The notes beneath the pieces are model-generated. The model made no database searches. It worked only from the letters and a program-made list of their open reading frames with translations, and was not told the origin of the DNA. From positions 1-10,430 of the forward strand of contig JBMNOI010000133.1 of assembly GCA_050942995.1 (NCBI GenBank): a DNA stretch of 10,430 nt, read 5' to 3'. The DNA comes from JBMNOI01 sp050942995 (GTDB taxonomy: Bacteria; Chloroflexota; Anaerolineae; UBA1429). Positions 1 to 6,281 of this stretch are shown piece after piece. Position numbers and translations under genes: made by a program. Each line of letters starts with the position of its first letter. The first letter of the stretch is position 1.

Positions 1-554
1 CAATGGCTACTGCTCGGCTCGTGCCCGGTCGGTCGACGAGCGGCGACCGACTGAGATAGAAGCCCACCTACTCTGGCAACACATCCCGAGCTTCGGTGAT
101 GATGGCCAATGGCTACTGCTCGGCTCGTGCCCGGTCGGTCGACGAGCGGCGATCGACTGAGATAGAAGCCCACCTACTCTGGCAACACATCCCGAGCTTC
201 GGTGATGATGGCCAATGGCTACTGCTCGGCTCGTGCCCGGTCGGTCGACGAGCGGCGACCGACTGAGATAGAAGCCCGCCTACTCTGGCAACACATCCCG
301 AGCTTCGGTGATGATGGCCAATGGCTACTGCTCGGCTCGTGCCCGGTCGGTCGACGAGCGGCGATCGACTGAGATAGAAGCCCACCTACTCTGGCAACAC
401 ATCCCGAGCTTCGGTGATGATCTCCACTGCTCGGCTCGTGCCCGGTCGGTCGACGAGCGGCGATCGACTGAGATAGAAGCCCACCTACTCTGGCAACACA
501 TCCCGAGCTTCGGTGATGATCTCCACTGCTCGGCTCGTGCCCAGTCGGTCGACG
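1..554. repeat. Tandem array of 106/99-bp units derived from the 3' end of deoC
   Basis: The anchor tgctcggctcgtgccc recurs at 11, 117, 223, 329, 428 and 527. This gives three 106-bp units followed by two 99-bp units, then the parental partial unit inside deoC. Read on the minus strand, each unit holds the last ~67 coding bases of deoC, its TAG stop, and 29 bp of downstream spacer. Units are nearly identical. The copies carry CCG where deoC has CTG (Leu to Pro). The 106-bp units have 12 bp (ggccaatggcta) where the 99-bp units and deoC have 5 bp (ctcca). The array starts at base 1, so it probably extends to the left. Positions 1-484 hold no convincing gene; open frames there are repeat translations. 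Confidence 0.95.
28..51. repeat. Inverted repeat inside each array unit
   Basis: GTCGGTCG (28-35) and CGACCGAC (44-51) form a perfect 8-bp stem with an 8-base loop. The same dyad is at 240-263. At 134-157, 346-369 and 445-468 the second arm reads CGATCGAC, one base off: a G-U wobble in plus-strand RNA and a C-A mismatch in minus-strand RNA. The dyad straddles the junction between the spacer and the next deoC-tail copy. Its role is unknown; it could have helped replication slippage. Confidence 0.6.
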
Positions 555-1168
555 CCCGAGTCCACAAACGCAATCGCCTGATCGAGGTTGCGAATTCCCC
601 CGGCGGCCTTGACTTTGGCGCGACCGCGGGCCAGCGACTTGAGCAACAGCACATCGGGCAGCGTCGCGCCGCCGGGTCCCATGCCGGTAGAGGTCTTGAC
701 GAAATCGGCTCCGGCGCGAATGGCCAGCTCACAGGCGAGGCGCTTCTCATCGTCCGTCAGATAGGCCATCTCCAGAATCACTTTGGTGGTTACACCGCTA
801 CAGGCCTTGACCACCGCCTCGATCTCACCGCCCACCTCGCACAAATGGCCGCTCTTGAGCCGGCCGATATTGAGCACAAAGTCGATCTCTGTGGCACCCT
901 CGTCGATCGCCTGGCGCGCCTCATAGATCTTGGTGGCCGTGGGGCTTTGCCCCAGCGGAAAGCTCACTGCCGCACAGACGCCCACGCCGGTTCCGTTGAG
1001 CTTTTTGGCGCAATAGGCCACCGGCGCCGTGTTCACCGCCACCGTGGCGAATCCATATTCCACCGCCTCACGGCAAAGCCGATCAAAATCGGCATCCGTA
1101 GCATCCGCCCGCAGCAGCGAATGATCGATCATCGCGGCCAGCGATGCAACAGTCAGAGGTCCCTGCAT
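485..1168 (-). CDS. deoC: Deoxyribose-phosphate aldolase (DERA)
   Basis: A cytoplasmic class I aldolase that splits 2-deoxy-D-ribose 5-phosphate into glyceraldehyde 3-phosphate and acetaldehyde in deoxynucleoside salvage. The 227-aa protein has the full TIM-barrel pattern. FVKTSTG carries the Schiff-base lysine K158, AKVKAAGG carries the second active-site lysine K187, and ATEIDFV carries D96, matching E. coli K167, K201 and D102. The ATG at 1168 follows AAAGGATAACGAG, an acceptable ribosome binding site. A promoter lies at 1210-1238, so the gene is probably transcribed alone. The oddity is the 3' end: codons from about VDRLGTS to the stop are the parental copy of the tandem array that fills 1-484. 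The C-terminus GVDRLGTSRAVEII still looks like a normal DERA phosphate-binding segment, so the enzyme is probably intact. The family call is secure. Confidence 0.95.
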   Translation of the reverse strand: MQGPLTVASLAAMIDHSLLRADATDADFDRLCREAVEYGFATVAVNTAPVAYCAKKLNGTGVGVCAAVSFPLGQSPTATKIYEARQAIDEGATEIDFVLNIGRLKSGHLCEVGGEIEAVVKACSGVTTKVILEMAYLTDDEKRLACELAIRAGADFVKTSTGMGPGGATLPDVLLLKSLARGRAKVKAAGGIRNLDQAIAFVDSGVDRLGTSRAVEIITEARDVLPE

Positions 1169-1209
1169 CTCGTTATCCTTTCGACCTGATCGGCATTTTG
1201 GTATGACCG

Positions 1210-1238
1210 AGCATAACGGTTCGCCCCAGAGCTGTCAA
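1210..1238 (-). promoter_or_regulatory. Sigma70-type promoter of deoC
   Basis: On the minus strand TTGACA (1238-1233) is followed after 17 bp by TATGCT (1215-1210). The -35 is a perfect consensus and the -10 matches 4 of 6. Transcription would start near 1203, about 35 bases ahead of the deoC ATG. No operator dyad was recognised. Confidence 0.6.
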
Positions 1239-1303
1239 AAGCGCTCCGCATTCCGGTCACCGTGGGGAATCGGCGACCGCGTGCCCCTGAATCATAAAGC
1301 AAA

Positions 1304-1340
1304 ACGCTCTGGGGTATCGCTGCGGGATACCCCAGAGCGT
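1304..1340 (-). terminator. Intrinsic terminator of efp
   Basis: A perfect 15-bp stem (1304-1318 with 1326-1340; arm acgctctggggtatc) has a 7-base loop. On the minus strand the stem is followed by TTTTGCTTT. It lies 20 bp past the efp stop codon and upstream of the deoC promoter, so it separates the two transcription units. Confidence 0.9.
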
Positions 1341-1359
1341 CATTTTACCGTCCGCCGAA

Positions 1360-1917
1360 TTATACGCGGGTCAGATACTGCCCCGTACGCGTGTCGACCC
1401 GCAAAACATCGCCCGCATTGATGAACAGAGGCACCTGCAGCTTCATACCCGTCTCCAGAGTCACCTCTTTGGTAGCCCCGGTGGCCGTATCACCGGCGTA
1501 ACCGGGCGGAGCCTCGATCACCTCCAGCTCGACGGTGATGGGTATCTCGATGCCGATAGGCTCTCCCTCGTACAGCTCGAGATCCAGCGTGATGCCCTCT
1601 TTGAGATAGGGGAGCACATCCTCCAGGACCTCTTTCTGCAGTACAGGCTGCTCATAAGTCTCCATGTCCATAAAGTGGTACAGGTCGCCCTCATTATAGA
1701 GATATTGCACCGTCTGGTGATCCAGGCGAATATCCTGCACGCGATCGCCCGAGGGGAAGGTGCGGTTTACGATTGCTCCGGTACGCAAATTGCGCAGCTT
1801 GGTGCGAATAATCGCCCCACCACGTCCGGGTTTATAATGGTCGTACTCCAATACCCGCCAGATCTGTCCGTCAAACTCGAACGTTACTCCTCTGCGCAAT
1901 TGTGTGACCGATATCAT
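1360..1917 (-). CDS. efp: Translation elongation factor P
   Basis: EF-P binds the ribosome between the P and E sites and relieves stalling at polyproline stretches. The 185-aa protein is of normal length, with an N-terminal KOW-like domain (about 1-62) and two OB domains, and ends with the typical VDTRTGQYLTRV. The loop that reaches the peptidyl-transferase centre reads HYKPGRGGA, so the tip residue is R32. E. coli and Bacillus have a modified lysine there. Arginine is rhamnosylated by EarP in some proteobacteria, and is also found in Thermus EF-P, from what I recall of that structure. No modification gene (epmA, epmB, earP) is in the window. The ATG at 1917 follows AAGGGGG with 5-base spacing. 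The gene has its own promoter (1970-1998) and terminator, so it looks monocistronic. Confidence 0.97.
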   Translation of the reverse strand: MISVTQLRRGVTFEFDGQIWRVLEYDHYKPGRGGAIIRTKLRNLRTGAIVNRTFPSGDRVQDIRLDHQTVQYLYNEGDLYHFMDMETYEQPVLQKEVLEDVLPYLKEGITLDLELYEGEPIGIEIPITVELEVIEAPPGYAGDTATGATKEVTLETGMKLQVPLFINAGDVLRVDTRTGQYLTRV

Positions 1918-1969
1918 GCAGCCCCCTTGTATGCATCGTCCTGACTATAACAACATCCTGCGACATTAT

Positions 1970-1998
1970 ATTATAGCGTCGCCCGCCCACACGCGCAA
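1970..1998 (-). promoter_or_regulatory. Promoter of efp
   Basis: On the minus strand TTGCGC (1998-1993), 17 bp, then TATAAT (1975-1970), a perfect -10 box. A second TATAAT overlaps it at 1970-1965. The -35 is weak (TTG only). Transcription would begin near 1960, leaving a leader of about 40 bases before efp. Confidence 0.6.
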
Positions 1999-2094
1999 AT
2001 GGATCGGTGCGTCGCTTCCCAGATCGCAGAAGCGAGGTATGATGTGCCGTCGTGCCATCGAGAGCTATGGAGCCGGCCGTCTTTACGCCCTTAA

Positions 2095-2123
2095 TTGCCC
2101 CATGGCCCTGGCCAGAGTACAAT
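2095..2123 (+). promoter_or_regulatory. Promoter of the THUMP methyltransferase gene
   Basis: TTGCCC (2095-2100), a 17-bp spacer, then TACAAT (2118-2123, 5 of 6). The predicted start near 2130 gives a short leader containing GAGAGGGGG just before the ATG at 2151. This supports the 2151 start over an in-frame ATG at 2052, which lies upstream of this promoter. Confidence 0.5.
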
Positions 2124-2150
2124 GGGGCACGTATCTACGAGAGGGGGAAT

Positions 2151-3251
2151 ATGGCGAGAACGCGTCAGAAATCGCACTATTATGCTCATACCATGCCCGG
2201 CCTGGAAAAGGTGGCCTGGAGCGAGATCGACTCGCGGCTCAAGAGAGCGACACTGGAGGGGTTCAAAGTTATCGCCGGCCGCAACGGGCTGGTGTTGTTC
2301 GGTTATGACGGCGACGCCGATGATCTGCTGCGCTTGCGCACGACGGAGGATGTCTACTTTGTACTCTCGCGCATCCCCAAGCTTCCCTGGGGATACGAAG
2401 GGCTCTCCAGGATATTCGACGGGGTTGCCGCATCGAGATCGTTCTCTCTGGGGTTGGATCACCTGCAACAGGTGACGGGACGGCGCCCGGGATCGCGAGT
2501 CCGTTTCCGTGTGATCGCCCGTCTGGCCGGCAAATCTCAGCCCTTTCGACGCGCCGATCTGGCTCGGTCCGTCGAAAAGGCCATCGAGCGCGCCACCCGA
2601 CGAACCTGGCGTGCGGTGGAAGAGGGCGAGACCGTGGAAGTGTGGGCCAACCTCATCGGACTGGATTTCGTCTGCGGCCTGCGCCTCTCGGACGCCGAGA
2701 TGCGCCATCGCGATTACAAGGTCACCCACCTGCCCGCCTCGCTGCGCCCCTCGGTCGCAGCGGCGATGGCCTGGCTCACAGAACCTCGTCCGGGCGACAT
2801 ATTCCTCGATCCCATGTGCGGCGCCGGCACACTGCTCATCGAGCGGGCGCTCATGGCCCGCTATGGCCTGTTGCTGGGGGGAGACCTGGAACAGCCCGCA
2901 TTGCAGGCTGCTATAGAGAACATCGGCCCCAGGCACAAGCCCCGCCAGCTCTTTCACTGGGATGCGCGGCAACTGCCCCTGGCCACCGCCAGTGTGGACC
3001 GCGTGGCCACCAATCCGCCTTTTGGCGTTCAGCTCGGCAGCCCCCGGGAGAACCCGCGCCTGTATCGGGGTCTGTTGAGTGAACTGGATCGGGTGCTCAA
3101 GCCGCAGGGCTCGGCGGTGGTTCTCACCGGCGAGGTTGCCCTGATCAAAGAAACCCTGCGAGACATCCCGCATTTGCGGGTAGCCCAGAGCTATCCCGTC
3201 ACCATTCTGGGGCAGCGGGCGACGATCTTTGTCCTGAGCCGCCCCCGGTAA
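2151..3251 (+). CDS. THUMP-domain RNA guanine-N2 methyltransferase (Trm14/TrmN-like)
   Basis: A predicted SAM-dependent RNA methyltransferase of 366 aa. The N-terminal part (about 1-170) starts YYAHTMPGLEKVAWSEI, typical of the ferredoxin-like/THUMP RNA-binding region of this family. The C-terminal Rossmann domain has motif I FLDPMCGAGTLLIE (D220 to E231), an acidic motif II residue (D245 in GGDLE), WDARQLP as motif III (270-276), and NPPFG (288-292) as motif IV, the N-methyltransferase signature for guanine N2. Relatives include Trm14/TrmN (tRNA G6) and the 23S rRNA methylase RlmL; the exact target cannot be read from sequence. The ATG at 2151 follows AGGGGG at good spacing. The gene is divergent from efp and probably co-directional in function with the Fe-S protein gene 85 bp downstream. 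Confidence 0.88.
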   Translation: MARTRQKSHYYAHTMPGLEKVAWSEIDSRLKRATLEGFKVIAGRNGLVLFGYDGDADDLLRLRTTEDVYFVLSRIPKLPWGYEGLSRIFDGVAASRSFSLGLDHLQQVTGRRPGSRVRFRVIARLAGKSQPFRRADLARSVEKAIERATRRTWRAVEEGETVEVWANLIGLDFVCGLRLSDAEMRHRDYKVTHLPASLRPSVAAAMAWLTEPRPGDIFLDPMCGAGTLLIERALMARYGLLLGGDLEQPALQAAIENIGPRHKPRQLFHWDARQLPLATASVDRVATNPPFGVQLGSPRENPRLYRGLLSELDRVLKPQGSAVVLTGEVALIKETLRDIPHLRVAQSYPVTILGQRATIFVLSRPR

Positions 3252-3336
3252 CGCGAGGCGGCGTCTCGCCGCAAAGTGAAACCGGCACATCATCCGAACG
3301 GGGTCGAAGGTCATCCACCATCGGGGGAATAAACGC

Positions 3337-4191
3337 ATGAACACAACGCCTGGCCCAAACAACGCGCCTGAGGAATGGTTGCGTGCACAGATCATCGACT
3401 TTGTCCGGGACAACCCAGGCAATCGCCTGCAGCGCATCGACAATACACCCATATTCGATGCCCCACTGGTGGGTTACGCCGCCGGTGACGATCCGCTCTT
3501 TGCCGAGTACAAGCGCATCATCGGCCCGTTTCACCTCACGCCACACGAGGCGCTGGGCGCCGATGCCGGGGATCCTCTGAGCGTCGTCTGCTGGGTGCTG
3601 CCCATCACCGAGGCCACCCGGGCCAGCAATCGCTCGCAGATCAAAGAGCCGTCACAGCGCTGGGCACATACACGCAATGACGGCCAGAAATTCTGTGACA
3701 CCCTGTACGAGTTCGTGGTCTCGTTGCTCACCGACGCAGGATACCGGGCCGTCGCCCCGCAAATGAGCCCACAGTTTCGCATCTATAGCGAGGATATCCC
3801 GGGAGCGCCGGCCTCTAACTGGTCCGAACGCCATATCCTGTACGCCGCCGGCATGGGCACCTTTAGCCTGAGCGATGGGTTCATCACGCCGAAAGGGATC
3901 GCCATGCGATGCGGCAGCGTGGTGACCGATATGCCCCTCACGCCCACACCGCGCACCGCCACCCATCACTATGCGAACTGTCTCTACTACACCACCGGCC
4001 GTTGCGGTGTCTGTATCGCCCGCTGCCCGGCGGGGGCCATCACCCGCGAGGGACACGATAAGCAACGTTGCTCCGAGTATATGAATCGCGAGTTCGTCTC
4101 GTTGAGAAAAGAGTACGAGGTCGACATCTCGGGTTGTGGCCTGTGCCAGACCGGCGTGCCCTGCGAGTTTGCTATTCCACGGCAGGGGTAA
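3337..4191 (+). CDS. QueG/reductive-dehalogenase-like [4Fe-4S] protein
   Basis: A 284-aa Fe-S protein. The central segment AAGMGTFSLSDGFITPKG followed by MRCGSVVTDMPL resembles the segment shared by epoxyqueuosine reductase (QueG) and reductive dehalogenases. After it come cysteines fitting two [4Fe-4S] clusters: C215, C223-x2-C226-x3-C230-P, C245, C267-x2-C270-x5-C276. It is shorter than QueG (about 350-390 aa) and lacks the C-terminal HEAT-like extension. The N-terminal ~110 residues do not clearly match the QueG N-terminal domain. No signal peptide is visible, so it is probably cytoplasmic. The ATG at 3337 follows GGGGGA with 8-base spacing. It sits 85 bp after the methyltransferase with no terminator seen, so co-transcription is likely. 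Its substrate is unknown; calling it queG would overreach. Confidence 0.75.
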   Translation: MNTTPGPNNAPEEWLRAQIIDFVRDNPGNRLQRIDNTPIFDAPLVGYAAGDDPLFAEYKRIIGPFHLTPHEALGADAGDPLSVVCWVLPITEATRASNRSQIKEPSQRWAHTRNDGQKFCDTLYEFVVSLLTDAGYRAVAPQMSPQFRIYSEDIPGAPASNWSERHILYAAGMGTFSLSDGFITPKGIAMRCGSVVTDMPLTPTPRTATHHYANCLYYTTGRCGVCIARCPAGAITREGHDKQRCSEYMNREFVSLRKEYEVDISGCGLCQTGVPCEFAIPRQG

Positions 4192-4251
4192 AACGCCCAC
4201 CACAGACCCGCATCCTGTCCCCGTATCATTTCGCATCGCCAGAAACAAAAG

Positions 4252-4291
4252 GCTGTCCTATCCCTCGTTCATGAATGAGGGATAGGACAGC
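4252..4291 (-). terminator. Intrinsic terminator between convergent genes (dhaL end)
   Basis: A perfect 15-bp stem (4252-4266 with 4277-4291; arm gctgtcctatccctc) with a 10-base loop. On the minus strand it is followed by CTTTTGTTTCT, a good U-tract, so it ends the dhaK-dhaL transcript. On the plus strand the downstream bases (tcctgttcct) are a poor U-tract. It could still act weakly for the Fe-S protein transcript arriving from the other side. Confidence 0.88.
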
Positions 4292-4326
4292 TCCTGTTCC
4301 TGATATATCGAATCCGTGGCGCGGCG

Positions 4327-4968
4327 TTACTCGCCCCGCACATACTCGCTCAGCGAGGCGACCATCAGCGCCACTGCCGTGGCGCCGGGATCCTGCACCC
4401 CCTGAGTGCGGTCGCTGAACCAGCTCGCCCGCCCCATCTTGCTTTTCATCTCTGTCGTGGCGCGGGCGCCCTCGTCGGCGGCCGCCGCGGCCCGTGCCAG
4501 AGCATCGGCCAGATTGGCCCCCTCGGCTACTGCCTCGCTCAACGCCTGACCGGCGGGTACCAGGGCGTCCAGCAGCGTCTTGTCGCCCACGTCCGCCTTG
4601 CCCCGCTCTTTGACACCATCCACCGCGGCGGAGAACATGGCCGCCATCTCGGCAGGTCCTACGGCATCGAGCCCCTTGGCCTCGCGCGCCGCGCGCATCA
4701 TCATGGTGGCAAATAACGCGCCAAAGGTCGAGGCCGCCTTGCGGTTAAAGGCCATGCCGCTGCGCATCAGGATAGTGCCGATATCGGCATCGGCCAGATC
4801 GGGCAGCGCCTCGTTCACCGCCTGAAAGCCGATGGTGACGGTGATGCCCAGATCGCCGTCGCCGATGGCGGCGTCCAGTTCGCGCAGTCGATCGGCCTGG
4901 GCGGTTACATCGACGCCCATCTTTTCCAGAGCGGCGAATATATCCTGTTTGGTCAGTTTATCCTTCAT
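4327..4968 (-). CDS. dhaL: Dihydroxyacetone kinase subunit L (nucleotide-binding)
   Basis: The ADP/ATP-binding subunit that passes phosphate to the ketose held by DhaK. The 213-aa protein is an all-helical DhaL of normal length. The Mg-nucleotide site LDAAIGDGDLG gives D32, D37 and D39 (E. coli D30, D35, D37). GKADVGDKTLLDAL (123-136) and GRASWF with DPGATA (193-198) are the other conserved nucleotide-lid motifs. The ATG at 4968 follows GGAGG with 5-6 base spacing. It is second in the dhaK-dhaL unit, 133 bp after dhaK, and is followed by a strong terminator. No DhaM is present on either side. The phosphodonor could be a DhaM encoded elsewhere or free ATP, as in DhaK/DhaL-type tetrulose kinases; the sequence does not decide. 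Confidence 0.95.
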   Translation of the reverse strand: MKDKLTKQDIFAALEKMGVDVTAQADRLRELDAAIGDGDLGITVTIGFQAVNEALPDLADADIGTILMRSGMAFNRKAASTFGALFATMMMRAAREAKGLDAVGPAEMAAMFSAAVDGVKERGKADVGDKTLLDALVPAGQALSEAVAEGANLADALARAAAAADEGARATTEMKSKMGRASWFSDRTQGVQDPGATAVALMVASLSEYVRGE

Positions 4969-4983
4969 TGTGCCTCCGATGCT

Positions 4984-5025
4984 GACGACGCCTAGCGGCG
5001 TCGTCGATGCCTAGCGGCGTCGTCG
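4984..5025. repeat. Hairpin and 19-bp-period direct repeat between dhaK and dhaL
   Basis: gacgacgcc (4984-4992), loop tagc, ggcgtcgtc (4997-5005) form a perfect 9-bp stem. The block gcctagcggcgtcgtcg occurs at 4990-5006 and again at 5009-5025. The hairpin ends about 7 bp upstream of the dhaL ribosome binding site on the minus strand. It may affect mRNA processing or the relative output of the two subunits, but nothing shows this directly. The rest of the 133-bp spacer has no recognisable feature. Confidence 0.7.
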
Positions 5026-5101
5026 CTAAACGCCACGCGCCCGACGTCGCCCATCGCCACGTGGTTCTCCAGGAATTCGAACGATGCCTCTCAACGCACC
5101 G

Positions 5102-6103
5102 TCAGGCCGTCTGCACGAAAAAAGGCGACCTGGCAGGCGCGTCCAGCAACCGCGCCAGTTCGTCATCGAGCTTGAGCAGGCTAATCGAGGCGCCGGCCAT
5201 CTCCATCGAGGTGGCATATTCGCCCACATACGAACGGTGCACGCGAATCCCTGCGCCGTCCAGAATCTGCCGAGCCTTACGATAGAGGATATACAACTCT
5301 TCCGGGGGTGTGGCCCCCAGGCCGTTGACCAGCACGGTCACCGTATCGCCCTTGCTCAGCGACAGGTCGGCTATCGTATCGCCGGTGAGTCGTTCGGCGA
5401 TCTCGTCGGCGCCGGCCAGAGGCCCGCGGTGCACACCGGCCTCACCATGAATACCCATGCCGATCTCCATCTCGCCCTCACCGATCTCGAACGTCGGCAC
5501 GCCCGCCGCGGGGAGAATACAGGGCGACAGGGCCACCCCCATGCTGGCGGTGCTGGCCACCACCTTTTGGGTCACCGCCACCACCTCGTCCAGAGTGGCC
5601 ATCTCCTCGGCGCGGGCGCCGGCGATCTTGTAAGCAAAGAACAATCCGGCGATTCCCCGCCGGCGCTGCCACGAATCCCGCGGGGCCGAGGCTACGTCGT
5701 CAGAGACCAGCACCGTCTCGACGCGAATATCGTCCATGGCGGCCATCTCGGCGGCCATGTCAAAGTTCATCACATCGCCGGAATAATTACCGTACAGATA
5801 GAGCGCGCCCGCCCCACCGTGGGCGGCCAGTGTGGCCTCGTACATCGTCTCGGCGCTGGGCGAAGAGAACACGTTACCCACTGCGACACCATCGGCCAAC
5901 CCCACGCCCACATATCCAAGAAATACGGGCAGGTGCCCGGAGCCCCCACCGGTGAGAATCGCCACTTTTCCCTCGACCGGCGCGTCGGCGCGCACAATCG
6001 CCCGGGGATCGGACGTCGCGCGCAACTGATCGGGGTGAGCGGCCAGAATGCCCTCCAGCATCTCGTCCACAAAAGCCATCGGGTCATTGATGATCTTTTT
6101 CAT
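5102..6103 (-). CDS. dhaK: Dihydroxyacetone kinase subunit K (substrate-binding)
   Basis: The subunit that binds dihydroxyacetone (or a related ketose) covalently through a histidine. The 333-aa length is normal. Conserved points are TGGGSGH (51-57, H57), GNYSGDVMNF with D110, DDVAS (135-139), and MGIHGEAG with H219, the hemiaminal histidine (E. coli H56, D109, H218). The C-terminus EYATSMEMAGASISLLKLDDEL is typical. The ATG at 6103 follows AAGGAGA with 6-base spacing. An in-frame extension to 6289 crosses the promoter and terminator and is rejected. It heads the dhaK-dhaL unit. DhaK homologues also act on erythrulose and other ketoses, and the phosphotriesterase-family gene upstream hints that the true substrate may not be dihydroxyacetone. 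Confidence 0.95.
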   Translation of the reverse strand: MKKIINDPMAFVDEMLEGILAAHPDQLRATSDPRAIVRADAPVEGKVAILTGGGSGHLPVFLGYVGVGLADGVAVGNVFSSPSAETMYEATLAAHGGAGALYLYGNYSGDVMNFDMAAEMAAMDDIRVETVLVSDDVASAPRDSWQRRRGIAGLFFAYKIAGARAEEMATLDEVVAVTQKVVASTASMGVALSPCILPAAGVPTFEIGEGEMEIGMGIHGEAGVHRGPLAGADEIAERLTGDTIADLSLSKGDTVTVLVNGLGATPPEELYILYRKARQILDGAGIRVHRSYVGEYATSMEMAGASISLLKLDDELARLLDAPARSPFFVQTA

Positions 6104-6150
6104 CGGGATCTCCTTCCGCGGTCGCTGGGATTGATCTTGCAGATGAGGGC

Positions 6151-6180
6151 AGGATAACACACGCCCTCGACAGGTGTCAA
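6151..6180 (-). promoter_or_regulatory. Promoter of dhaK-dhaL
   Basis: On the minus strand a perfect TTGACA (6180-6175), 18 bp, then TATCCT (6156-6151, 4 of 6). A small dyad GACA-CC-TGTC (6169-6178) overlaps the -35 and could be an operator half, though it is too short to be sure. The predicted start near 6144 gives a leader of about 40 bases. Confidence 0.5.
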
Positions 6181-6225
6181 CAGATGAGTCGAGCGCGCCG
6201 CTCTTTTTCAGAAGAGGCATGAAAA

Positions 6226-6253
6226 AGGAAGCGACCTGGGGAGGTCGCTTCCT
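6226..6253 (-). terminator. Intrinsic terminator of the phosphotriesterase-family gene
   Basis: A perfect 12-bp stem (aggaagcgacct at 6226-6237 with 6242-6253) with a gggg loop on the plus strand. On the minus strand the stem runs into TTTTTC. It lies 28 bp past the stop codon at 6282, so the metallohydrolase and dhaKL are separate transcripts unless there is readthrough. Confidence 0.9.
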
Positions 6254-6281
6254 GCGATTGAGGATCGGTCGCGATAACGGG

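Noticed and set aside
1..554. CRISPR array or diversity-generating retroelement at the left edge
   Set aside because: Units are near-identical over their whole length with no constant-repeat/variable-spacer split. Differences are not adenine-specific, and no reverse transcriptase or cas gene is present.
325..750. Minus-strand repeat protein of 141 aa with 33-residue repeats
   Set aside because: It is out of frame with deoC over deoC's own coding region, and its openness follows from 99 being divisible by three. It breaks in the 106-bp units.
308..1189. Long plus-strand open frame (293 aa) through the array and across deoC
   Set aside because: It is antisense to deoC; its repeated 33-residue block is only the 99-bp repeat read in an open frame. 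No ribosome site or family resemblance.
2052..2150. N-terminal extension of the methyltransferase to an upstream ATG
   Set aside because: A promoter (2095-2123) lies inside it, the ATG at 2151 has the strong GAGAGGGGG site, and the family's conserved start (YYAHTMPG) follows that ATG.
2091..3452. 453-aa open frame antisense to the methyltransferase
   Set aside because: It is the high-GC shadow of a gene with clear motifs; no motif or ribosome site of its own.
5009..5101. Protein-like minus-strand stretch after dhaK (reads SFEFLENHVAMGDVGRVAF)
   Set aside because: Only about 30 codons between stops, no ribosome site, no recognised family; possibly a decayed fragment but not supportable.
5084..6157. 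357-aa plus-strand open frame opposite dhaK
   Set aside because: Antisense to a fully conserved dhaK; low-complexity His/Arg/Gly-rich translation typical of shadow frames.
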